Source: Candidatus Cloacimonadota bacterium (GTDB lineage Bacteria; Cloacimonadota; Cloacimonadia; Cloacimonadales; TCS61). From it: a stretch of 8,526 bases of DNA. Shown piece by piece: positions 1 to 6,099 of this stretch (within the stretch, counting starts at the first letter, position 1; each line of letters starts with the position of its first letter). The position numbers and the translations under genes are program-made. The stretch is taken from NCBI GenBank assembly GCA_023133395.1, contig JAGLWO010000368.1, positions 1-8,526 of the forward strand, read 5' to 3'. The notes beneath the pieces were generated by a model. The model saw only the letters and a list, made by a program, of their open reading frames with translations. It was not told where the DNA came from and ran no database searches.

Positions 1-1486
1 TTATTGCAGTTAACATGGAATGATCCTGGTTATTATAACGATGCATTCCGTTCCTACCGATTAAGAACAGATTCTCAAATTTGTCTGTATATTCCCTGAT
101 AACATCAAATCTGTCATAACTTCCAAAATAAGCAGGATAGGTTTTTGGCATCCTGATCACCACACTATCCAGAACATCTTCTTTTTTAATCATTTCAATC
201 TTACAAAATTCTTCAATTGCAAAACTGGAAAAATTCTCGTCGGTCATTTCCCAGAGTTCATCACCTTCGCTGCAGAAATATTCCAGTCCTATCCACACTT
301 TATTTTCGTCTTTGACCAGGTACGGGCTCCAGTTATTGAAAATCTGAAGTCTTCCTACTTTCACATCACGTTCCTGGATATATATCCAGTTATCCGGAAT
401 GATCTTGTTAACTGTTTTATGTTTTGTTTCATTTTCTATCTTCATTTTTTCCAGGAGAAGTCCCACTGTAACGAAATCCCGGTATATCAATCCTGCGGAT
501 ATTTTTCTCACTTCTTTTGGCACCTGATCACCCATAGACTTAATCAGGTCTTTTACCGACATTGTAGAGAAAAAGTAATCGCCTTCTACTTTTAGCTCTT
601 TATCATTTTTTTCGTTATGGATAGTAACGCTAATTATCTTATCATTATTTGTTTCTATCCCTACAACTCTTTGGTTAAGATTTACTTCTCCCCCTTTTTT
701 TTCGATTAATCCTGCCACTTTTTCCCAAAGTTGACCGGGGCCATATTTAGGATACATAAATTGTTCTATCAAACTTGTCTCTGTTTTTTTCTGATCGATG
801 GATGCATCTTTAGAAAAGATATTCTTAAGCGCATGAATTATAGCTTTTGATATAGAAAGCCCTTTTATCCGTTGTGCTCCCCATTCCGGCTTTATTTTAT
901 TGCAGGGAACTCCCCACACTTTTTCCGTATAATCTTTAAAGAATGTTAGATAGAGTTCCTTCCCAAATCTATTAATAAAGAAATCTTCAAGGTTCTTTTC
1001 ATTTTTGATTCTAAATAAACGAGCCTTAATATAACTCATTCCGATTTTAATAATCCTCAAGAAACCAAGATTTTTAAAAGTTTGTAGATTAATTGAAATT
1101 GGATAATCAAAGAATTTTCTTAAGAAAAATATTCTGGAAAGCCTGCTTCTAATGAGCATCACATTATCCTGTTTTTGTGGGTCAGGTGAATTTTTTTCCT
1201 TTGAAAGCGGAATTTTTCTATCAAGCATTAAATCGTCTTTTGAAGGAGCTCCCTGAAGAGGAAGGATCTTCTGCCACCATTTCATTACTCTTTCCGATTT
1301 GGAAAAGAACCTATGTCCGCCAAGATCGATCCTGTTTCCTTTGTAGTTTACAGTTTTCGAAATACCACCAATATCGTTTGTTGCTTCAAAGATTATTGGT
1401 TTAATATCAGTTTTGATTAATAATTCATAAGCTGCTGTAAGACCTGCAGGTCCTGCACCTATGATAATTGCTGTTTTAATTTTCAT
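1..1486 (-). CDS. FAD-dependent oxidoreductase, protoporphyrinogen oxidase / UDP-galactopyranose mutase-like (3' end off window)
   Basis: The reading frame opens at an ATG (1486-1484) with AAGAAGA at 1497-1491 as ribosome site and stays open to the window edge, giving 495 residues without a stop. Residues 7-20 form the dinucleotide-binding Rossmann motif (IIIGAGPAGL), followed by the acidic E34 that normally holds the FAD ribose and a D38-IGG-41 turn. LGGHRFFSK (55-63) and, near the end, GRNGMHRYNNQDHSM (477-491) are hallmarks of the amine-oxidase-fold group that includes protoporphyrinogen oxidase-like and UDP-galactopyranose mutase-like enzymes. Members I know are about 500-560 residues, so little is missing. 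It is the third gene of a leftward operon, 27 bp after the sulfatase-like gene. With GtrA alongside, a role in a sugar- or polyprenol-linked envelope pathway is more likely than haem synthesis, but this is inference. An A8G5 run lies within the gene. The fold is confident; the substrate is unknown. Confidence 0.88.
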   Translation of the reverse strand, partial: MKIKTAIIIGAGPAGLTAAYELLIKTDIKPIIFEATNDIGGISKTVNYKGNRIDLGGHRFFSKSERVMKWWQKILPLQGAPSKDDLMLDRKIPLSKEKNSPDPQKQDNVMLIRSRLSRIFFLRKFFDYPISINLQTFKNLGFLRIIKIGMSYIKARLFRIKNEKNLEDFFINRFGKELYLTFFKDYTEKVWGVPCNKIKPEWGAQRIKGLSISKAIIHALKNIFSKDASIDQKKTETSLIEQFMYPKYGPGQLWEKVAGLIEKKGGEVNLNQRVVGIETNNDKIISVTIHNEKNDKELKVEGDYFFSTMSVKDLIKSMGDQVPKEVRKISAGLIYRDFVTVGLLLEKMKIENETKHKTVNKIIPDNWIYIQERDVKVGRLQIFNNWSPYLVKDENKVWIGLEYFCSEGDELWEMTDENFSSFAIEEFCKIEMIKKEDVLDSVVIRMPKTYPAYFGSYDRFDVIREYTDKFENLFLIGRNGMHRYNNQDHSMLTAI

Positions 1487-1513
1487 AACATCTTCTTATT
1501 CTTTTTTATATTA

Positions 1514-3475
1514 CTAATTTATTTTTGGTGGCTCGAAAATTAGGTGATACTGTGGTTTCCTATAGTAAACCAATTGAGTGTTTCTCCAATTCATTAATTT
1601 ATCAAATAGTTCATTAGCTTTTTTTTCACAAGAATTAAAAAGATTCCTTTTTTCTAAAGGGTCAATTTCTAAATTATAAAGTTCAGCTTCTTTTGCAGGT
1701 TGGTAGTTTATAAGTAATTTCCATGGCCAATCTATTATTCCATCCTGATGTACAATAGCATTTGCATGCAAATAAATTATTCTTTTCAGGTCGGTCTTAA
1801 ATGGAGAAATACCTTGAAAAGAATTGGGAATAGGAATGTTCATTAAGTCTAACACTGCTGGTAAAATATCAATATGATTGATCGGATTCTCAACAGGATA
1901 TGTAATAAAATCTTTTAGAGGTTTAATTAATGTAAATGTTCGCACAGATTCATCATACATAGGTCCAGAATGATTACCAAAACCATGCTCATAAAAAGCT
2001 TCCCCATTGTCTCCAATAATAATGAAATAGCAATTATCCCATATTCCTTCCTTTTTCAGGAAATCAACAAAATCATTGATAAGCATATCAAGATTATAGA
2101 ATGCGTTAAAATATCTGTTTTTTACATGTTCAACCTTTTCTTCAGACCAGCTATAGTATATCATAGGAAAATCAATGATACTGGGTTGAAATGGTTCTTC
2201 TCCACCTTCGGGGATCAAATAATTAAAATGGGTATTCTGAAGATTCATTCCAAGAAAGAAGGATTTGGAATCCGATAAATTCGCTATCCAGTCTTTTGCA
2301 ATTCTTAAAGTCTCAGAATCTTCAATTTTCCCGGCTGTAGCAATTTTATTCTTAATTAATGATGCCAATCCTTTTTTATCATCTTTGTTATACCATGTTT
2401 TTTTATTATAATCTTCCGAATGGTAGAAAAAATCTATTTCCGGGACATCCAACCAATTAATCATACTTCCCCACTTCTCGTTATGCGAAGATATATATGC
2501 AGTTTCATAGTTTAAATTTTTAAATACTTGAAAAATCGAAGTCTTTCGAAAGTGTGAGTTTTTCTTATATTTTGTTCTTTTAGATGATCTTAAAGGATAC
2601 TTGGAATACCATAAAGATAAATCCGCATAATCTGAATGAGAGGAAGCAGCATAAGACTTACTAAAAAGATAAGATTGATCAATTAACGATTTCATAAATG
2701 ATATTGGACATGGCTCGATATTAATTAAATCATAACGCATAGATTCAATCATAATAACAATAACAGGAGAATCCGGTAAATGTTCAGGCAATTCTTGTTT
2801 CTTATCCTTTCTAACAAGTATTGATTCATCTATTTCATAAGTAAATGAACTACCATTAAATCTCGGAGTTTTAAAGAAAGACAAAAGAGGATGAATTTCT
2901 GTTTTTCTTATTATCAAAAATAAAATCACTAATAACGAAATAATGAATACTAAAGAAATAGCGGGTTTAGATTCTTTTTTTCGATTTCTTTTTAAGAACC
3001 AGAAAATAAAAATTGCTGATCCAAGAGCTAATATTAAGTAAATTATTAATATCAGAAAAGCTGTCTGCATGATACCTAATAAGAATTGTGAAAAATCATT
3101 CAACGTTAATTGAATTAATTCAATGCTTAAAAAAAACTCATTTAAAGAATAAAATCTCCAATTAACTAAGTCCATGGATACGATTATAAAAAGCCAAAAT
3201 ATAATTAAGAAATTAAAAAAGACTCTTAGTAAAATGTATGTAATTTTATTAGATAAACAAATCAGATATTTAGTTACGATTATAATGCACGCCCAGATTG
3301 AGAACGAGACTATAAGAAGTTTTAATAAATCTACTGCATTAAATTTGAATAATTTTGGAATTAAAAAGTTAGTAACTAAAAAAACAATACCAGATTCTAT
3401 CAAAGCAATGATTAGTGCAAATAAAAGTATTGTAGTGAAACTAAAACTCAAACGATATTTCATAATTCTAACCAT
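1514..3475 (-). CDS. Membrane-anchored sulfatase / LTA synthase-like hydrolase or transferase
   Basis: The protein has 653 residues. About five hydrophobic segments (roughly 13-40, 50-72, 78-100, 130-160, 172-190) precede a large domain of the alkaline phosphatase/sulfatase superfamily facing outside the cytoplasm. Visible motifs are VIVIMIESMR (238-247; E244 in the first metal-ligand position), AASSHSDYADLS (276-287; S278 or S279 in the nucleophile region), QNTH (413-416), GDNGE (488-492), H497 and NHSG (501-504), and NHIDILPAVLDL (533-544). The tail LYNLEIDPLEKRNL (599-612) is the usual sulfatase C-terminal signature. There is no C/S-x-P-x-R sulfatase signature, so it may transfer or remove a phospho-alcohol group or act on a sulfated glycan; the reaction is not resolved. 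The architecture matches lipoteichoic acid synthase-like and phosphoglycerol transferase proteins. The start follows a weak AAGATATA site; Met5 is an alternative. It lies 24 bp after the GtrA gene and 27 bp before the FAD enzyme gene. Confidence 0.87.
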   Translation of the reverse strand: MVRIMKYRLSFSFTTILLFALIIALIESGIVFLVTNFLIPKLFKFNAVDLLKLLIVSFSIWACIIIVTKYLICLSNKITYILLRVFFNFLIIFWLFIIVSMDLVNWRFYSLNEFFLSIELIQLTLNDFSQFLLGIMQTAFLILIIYLILALGSAIFIFWFLKRNRKKESKPAISLVFIISLLVILFLIIRKTEIHPLLSFFKTPRFNGSSFTYEIDESILVRKDKKQELPEHLPDSPVIVIMIESMRYDLINIEPCPISFMKSLIDQSYLFSKSYAASSHSDYADLSLWYSKYPLRSSKRTKYKKNSHFRKTSIFQVFKNLNYETAYISSHNEKWGSMINWLDVPEIDFFYHSEDYNKKTWYNKDDKKGLASLIKNKIATAGKIEDSETLRIAKDWIANLSDSKSFFLGMNLQNTHFNYLIPEGGEEPFQPSIIDFPMIYYSWSEEKVEHVKNRYFNAFYNLDMLINDFVDFLKKEGIWDNCYFIIIGDNGEAFYEHGFGNHSGPMYDESVRTFTLIKPLKDFITYPVENPINHIDILPAVLDLMNIPIPNSFQGISPFKTDLKRIIYLHANAIVHQDGIIDWPWKLLINYQPAKEAELYNLEIDPLEKRNLFNSCEKKANELFDKLMNWRNTQLVYYRKPQYHLIFEPPKIN

Positions 3476-3499
3476 TATATCTTAATAAAATTTCAAATA

Positions 3500-3916
3500 C
3501 TACCTTTTATTATATAGAATGTATTTCCTTGTAAAGAAATTCCATAGGTAAATAATTAGTGTAGAAACGATCTTAGACGCCATGTAATGAAATCCAACAT
3601 ACTCAGTGAATGTCCAGATTATCAATTCATTCAAACCTAACCCAATAATACCAATCAATGCAAATATACCAAATTCGAGCCATTTGCTTTTTATAACTCT
3701 GGTTTTGAAAACCCAGAAAATACTGAGGACGTAATTTATTGTTAGTCCCAGTAGAAATGCAATCGCAGCAGAAATCAAATAATAAACTTGAAAAAATTCT
3801 GTTAATAAATAAAGGGTACTGAAATCAAATATAAAAGCAATTCCACCTACAAATGTATAACGGAATAGCTGGATTAGGGTATTGTCAGTTTTATCTTTTA
3901 AAAGTTTCTCAAACAT
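3500..3916 (-). CDS. GtrA family membrane protein
   Basis: This is a 138-residue integral membrane protein with four predicted helices (about 18-40, 44-70, 82-108, 114-134), the normal size and layout of the GtrA family. The N-terminal stretch LFRYTFVGGIAFIFDF (17-32), NYVLSIFWVF after the second helix, and WNFFTRKYILY at the end match the conserved family pattern. GtrA proteins are linked to translocation or handling of undecaprenyl-phosphate sugars for O-antigen, teichoic acid or arabinogalactan modification, usually beside glycosyltransferases. Here it leads an operon with a sulfatase-like protein and an FAD oxidoreductase, which fits surface glycan work. GGTG at 3925-3922 lies 5 nt before the ATG. 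The start site and family are clear; the sugar carried is unknown. It is the first gene leftward of the shared intergenic region. Confidence 0.92.
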   Translation of the reverse strand: MFEKLLKDKTDNTLIQLFRYTFVGGIAFIFDFSTLYLLTEFFQVYYLISAAIAFLLGLTINYVLSIFWVFKTRVIKSKWLEFGIFALIGIIGLGLNELIIWTFTEYVGFHYMASKIVSTLIIYLWNFFTRKYILYNKR

Positions 3917-3971
3917 CTAATCACCAATTATCAACCTAAATATATGTCTCATCTCGCTTTTTAAAATAATT

Positions 3972-4038
3972 TGTCAAGATTTGATTATTTGACATTTTAT
4001 TTTGACACATCCTGATATAACGTAATTATCTTATGACA
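3972..4038. promoter_or_regulatory. Cluster of four TGTCA/TGACA elements, candidate activator-binding region
   Basis: TGTCA occurs at 3972-3976, and its complement TGACA at 3990-3994, 4003-4007 and 4034-4038. The first two make an inverted repeat TGTCAA-N11-TTGACA (3972-3994). They sit about 146-212 bp before the inferred sigma-54 start, the distance at which NtrC-family activators usually bind. As I recall, the PilR-binding sites of Pseudomonas aeruginosa pilA are also repeated TGTC elements. The binding role is inference; the region is AT-rich and some of these short words could be chance. Confidence 0.4.
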
Positions 4039-4089
4039 AAATTTACTTACCAAATGTTTTAGAAAAAATAAAATAAATTTTACTTGCAT

Positions 4090-4110
4090 TGTTTAAACAG
4101 CTTTATAAAG
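4090..4110. repeat. Two adjacent perfect 10-bp palindromes
   Basis: TGTTTAAACA (4090-4099) and CTTTATAAAG (4101-4110) are each perfectly self-complementary and are separated by a single G. They lie midway between the TGTCA cluster and the sigma-54 -24 box. They could be an operator or a bendable segment that helps looping of a distant activator. In AT-rich DNA short palindromes are common, so function is uncertain. Confidence 0.3.
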
Positions 4111-4157
4111 TAGGTTCTGATGGTTTTCAATAATAATTTTGGTTCAATAGAAAGGTC

Positions 4158-4172
4158 TGGCACAGTTGTTGC
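4158..4172 (+). promoter_or_regulatory. Sigma-54 (RpoN) -24/-12 promoter of the pilus operon
   Basis: TGGCAC (4158-4163), five bases AGTTG, then TTGC (4169-4172) exactly match the sigma-54 consensus TGGCAC-N5-TTGC. The invariant GG (4159-4160) and GC (4171-4172) have the required 10 bases between them. The transcript should begin near 4184, leaving a leader of about 58 nt before the pilin ATG. Pilin genes in several bacteria are known to use sigma-54 with a PilR-type activator, which supports the call. No regulator gene is in the window. Confidence 0.88.
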
Positions 4173-4230
4173 TTGTTAAAGTAAACGTCTACATAGAAGT
4201 GGGAATTTAAAATCGAAAAAAAATTTATTT

Positions 4231-4236
4231 AGGAGG
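4231..4236 (+). promoter_or_regulatory. Strong ribosome-binding site of the pilin-like gene
   Basis: AGGAGG lies five bases before the ATG at 4242 and is a full Shine-Dalgarno core. The other genes in this cluster have only partial sites (AGGT, GGAG, AGAGG), so this subunit is probably translated most heavily, as expected for a major pilin. Confidence 0.85.
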
Positions 4237-4241
4237 AAAAA

Positions 4242-4658
4242 ATGGGAACACAACAAATTCTGTTGATCGTATTAAGTGTGATCATTGTTGGTATTGCTGT
4301 AGCAGTAGGTATTACCATGTTTAATGCTCAAGCAACCAACTCTAACCGTCAGGCAATCGTTGGTGATATGAACAACTTTGCTGCTTCTGCTTTATCTTTT
4401 TACAAAACTCCAGTTACACATGGTGGTGGTGGTAATACGTGGGTTAGTACTAATGCTGTAGGAACCTGGATCGGTTATGATTGGGATGGTACAGATCTTG
4501 AAACCGGTAATGGTACATTTGTCCTTACTGTAGCTGGTGATATTGTTACTATAGTTGGAACTGGTATTGAAGTAGGTAGTAACGGTTCGACTAACGTTTC
4601 AGCCACAATGACAGTAACTGGTGCAACCAGTGCCATTACTATGACCATTAACAACTAA
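4242..4658 (+). CDS. Atypical major pilin-like protein (MGTQ type)
   Basis: This 138-residue protein has one N-terminal hydrophobic helix (about 6-27), then a globular part rich in Gly, Thr, Asn and Val. The overall form is that of a type IV pilin, and it sits directly before PilC- and PilB-like genes under a sigma-54 promoter and the strongest ribosome site of the window. It is not canonical. The only possible prepilin cleavage glycine near the start is G2, there is no basic leader, and position +5 after it is Leu instead of Glu. It has no cysteine, only R36 and K55 as strongly basic residues, and seven acidic ones. YKTP (54-57) and HGGGGN (60-65) recall a family I associate with FCB bacteria. 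Three N-x-S/T sites (N90, N114, N118) are present without evidence of glycosylation. The role as main fibre subunit is inferred from context and expression signals. Confidence 0.75.
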   Translation: MGTQQILLIVLSVIIVGIAVAVGITMFNAQATNSNRQAIVGDMNNFAASALSFYKTPVTHGGGGNTWVSTNAVGTWIGYDWDGTDLETGNGTFVLTVAGDIVTIVGTGIEVGSNGSTNVSATMTVTGATSAITMTINN

Positions 4659-4687
4659 GAATTACCTTAATTAGATCGCTTTAATTT

Positions 4688-4715
4688 GAACATGGGAGGT
4701 CAACCTCCCATGTTC
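4688..4715 (+). terminator. Perfect 13-bp hairpin between pilin and PilC-like genes (attenuator)
   Basis: GAACATGGGAGGT (4688-4700) and ACCTCCCATGTTC (4703-4715) are exact complements around a central CA; in RNA the innermost pairs would open to make the loop. The GC-rich stem is followed only by GCCTAATTTTC, so the U-tract is weak and termination is probably partial. It lies 29 bp after the pilin stop and 24 bp before the PilC-like start. A leaky terminator or a 3' stabilising hairpin here would give more pilin than machinery transcript. Confidence 0.72.
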
Positions 4716-4739
4716 GCCTAATTTTCAGGTTATTTTATA

Positions 4740-6083
4740 ATGCTAAATGAATATCGTTATCAGGGTGTTACTGTCAGTGGAAAAGGTGTACAAGGCGTAG
4801 TTGTAGCCAAAAATAAACCCAAAGCAAAAAAAATAATTAAAACACTCGCTGAAAAGCACAAATTAAAAATAAATTCAATCCTTGCGAAAAAAATCTTTCT
4901 TTACTATGTAAAAATGCCTAATGGTAAACGTATAAAGGGAAGACAAGCTGCTTATACAAAAGGTGAAGTTGCCAGAGCTCTGGCAGCTATTGGTTATAAA
5001 AACGCAAAAATCGAACCTACTATTATAGATATAAAACTTAAACCTCCTTTCGCAAGTATTTTAATGTTCGTTAATTTAAGTTCATTCTTATTAAAAGAAA
5101 AAATGAGCTACGATAAAATTCTGCGTATGCTTGCAGATGAGGAAACAAATTTAACATTAAAGGAAACTCTAAAGAAAATTGAAAGTGAACTAAAAAAAGG
5201 TAAAGAAGGAACTGAAGTATTTGCGCGATACCAAGATGTATTTGGAAGATTCCCGGCTTATATGCTAGGTCTGGCGACAAAATCAGGTAATATGGCAGAA
5301 GTATACGAAGCAACTGCTAAATTCATGGAACGGGAAGCTGAATATAAAAAAAGTTTACGACAGGCATTGATGATGCCAGCTTTCACAGTTCTGGCTATGA
5401 CAGGCGCAGTTCTTTATTATGTAATTAAAATTTTTCCTGAGACAGCAAAAATGTTCCTTAGATTTGATATTGATCTTCCACCCATGACTGCTGCAACTCT
5501 TGATATCAGCGATTACTTTGCAACTAACTGGTGGTGGATGGCATTATTAATCCTAATCCCAGGAATAATTGTTTTCTTATGGTGGCGAACCCCAAAAGGA
5601 ATGATCTGGAGGGATAGATTCCTTATCAAGCTACCAATAATCGGGCACTTATTACATAAATCAAATATTGAAATATTTTTTAGGGTCTTTTCAGCTATTT
5701 ATTCTGGAGCAGAGAACAACATAGAAACCTTAACAGCTTCAGCAGAAGCATGTAGAAACAAATTCATAGAAGAAGGAGTAAAAGAGGTAGCTATTCCTTT
5801 AATGTTAAAGGATGGCATGTCACTAGTTCCAGCTTTAGCCAGAGCTGAAGTTTTTAATCAAAGTACTTTGAGCAGATTGAAAACAGGTACTGAGTCAGGT
5901 AATATTTTACAATCGGCACAACAGATTTCTACATTCTATGAAAAAGAAACTACTTACAAAATGGAAAATATCATACAATCAATCCAGGTTTTTGTGGGAT
6001 TGTTCATAGCCATAGTAATTACGATGCTTACGATAGTTTCATCAGAAGTTGCCATGATCTCGCCTAACACACCAGGAATGTAA
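4740..6083 (+). CDS. PilC/GspF-like inner-membrane platform protein with duplicated N-terminal module
   Basis: The protein has 447 residues; relatives are usually about 400. It would sit in the inner membrane, contacting the assembly ATPase and moving pilin subunits into the fibre. The first T2SS-F domain spans about 110-233 and includes FARYQDVFGRFP, KSGNMAEVYEA and the helix near 207-232. A second helix (about 264-282) and a second F domain (about 302-447) with TGTESGNILQSAQQIS and a terminal helix follow. The N-terminal part contains two copies of the short 'Y..GK...G..A' module that normally occurs once: residues 5-46 and 53-94, offset by 48 with Y7/Y55, G14/G62, K15/K63, G19/G67, A23/A71. 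This accounts for the extra length. Start ATG at 4740 has a weak AGGT site (4727-4730). Next gene begins 16 bp after the stop. PilC and GspF cannot be told apart by sequence alone. Confidence 0.9.
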   Translation: MLNEYRYQGVTVSGKGVQGVVVAKNKPKAKKIIKTLAEKHKLKINSILAKKIFLYYVKMPNGKRIKGRQAAYTKGEVARALAAIGYKNAKIEPTIIDIKLKPPFASILMFVNLSSFLLKEKMSYDKILRMLADEETNLTLKETLKKIESELKKGKEGTEVFARYQDVFGRFPAYMLGLATKSGNMAEVYEATAKFMEREAEYKKSLRQALMMPAFTVLAMTGAVLYYVIKIFPETAKMFLRFDIDLPPMTAATLDISDYFATNWWWMALLILIPGIIVFLWWRTPKGMIWRDRFLIKLPIIGHLLHKSNIEIFFRVFSAIYSGAENNIETLTASAEACRNKFIEEGVKEVAIPLMLKDGMSLVPALARAEVFNQSTLSRLKTGTESGNILQSAQQISTFYEKETTYKMENIIQSIQVFVGLFIAIVITMLTIVSSEVAMISPNTPGM

Positions 6084-6090
6084 ATATACT

Positions 6091-6094
6091 GGAG
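6091..6094 (+). promoter_or_regulatory. GGAG ribosome site that fixes a TTG start
   Basis: GGAG is five bases before TTG at 6100-6102. No in-frame ATG occurs until well inside the conserved protein, and homology to the N-terminal ATPase domain begins within a few residues of this TTG. Together these support TTG as the true initiation codon. Confidence 0.75.
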
Positions 6095-6099
6095 CAAAA

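Larger units (their letters stand above)
3917..4241. other. Divergent intergenic regulatory region (no gene)
   Basis: These 325 bp separate the leftward glycan operon from the rightward pilus operon. They are very AT-rich and contain no convincing reading frame. From left to right I see the GtrA ribosome site, a cluster of TGTCA/TGACA elements (3972-4038), two adjacent short palindromes (4090-4110), a sigma-54 promoter (4158-4172), an inferred transcript start near 4184, an eight-A run (4216-4223) and the pilin ribosome site. No good sigma-70 -35/-10 pair was found for either direction, so the promoter of the leftward operon is not identified. Confidence 0.8.

Noticed and set aside
1177..1404. 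Open frame of 75 codons on the plus strand
   Set aside because: It lies wholly opposite the conserved N-terminal half of the FAD oxidoreductase, including its GGHRFFSK motif, and its translation has no recognisable features.
1..1486. Haem-pathway protoporphyrinogen oxidase (hemG/hemY)
   Set aside because: The fold fits, but the GRNGMHRYNNQDHSM ending and the GtrA neighbour point to the glycan-associated branch; no haem genes are nearby, so no gene symbol is given.
1970..2278. Open frame of 102 codons on the plus strand
   Set aside because: It is antisense to the catalytic domain of the sulfatase-like gene, whose motifs are intact; no ribosome site or family resemblance supports it.
3174..3485. 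Open frame of 103 codons on the plus strand
   Set aside because: It mirrors the hydrophobic N-terminal region of the sulfatase-like gene; AT-rich membrane-coding DNA often leaves the opposite strand open.
3940..3977. Minus-strand TTGACA (3977-3972) as -35 of the GtrA operon promoter
   Set aside because: At 16-18 bases downstream there is no acceptable -10 hexamer; TATATT occurs only 27 bases away. The operon promoter is left unassigned.
3989..4028. TTGACA boxes at 3989-3994 and 4002-4007 as sigma-70 -35 elements, with TATAAC at 4016
   Set aside because: Spacers to any -10-like sequence are 8, 15 or 21 bases, none with a good -10 match. The TTGACA words are better explained as part of the repeated TGTCA/TGACA set.
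5071..5313. Open frame of 80 codons on the minus strand
   Set aside because: It is antisense to the first conserved domain of the PilC/GspF-like gene and has no support of its own.
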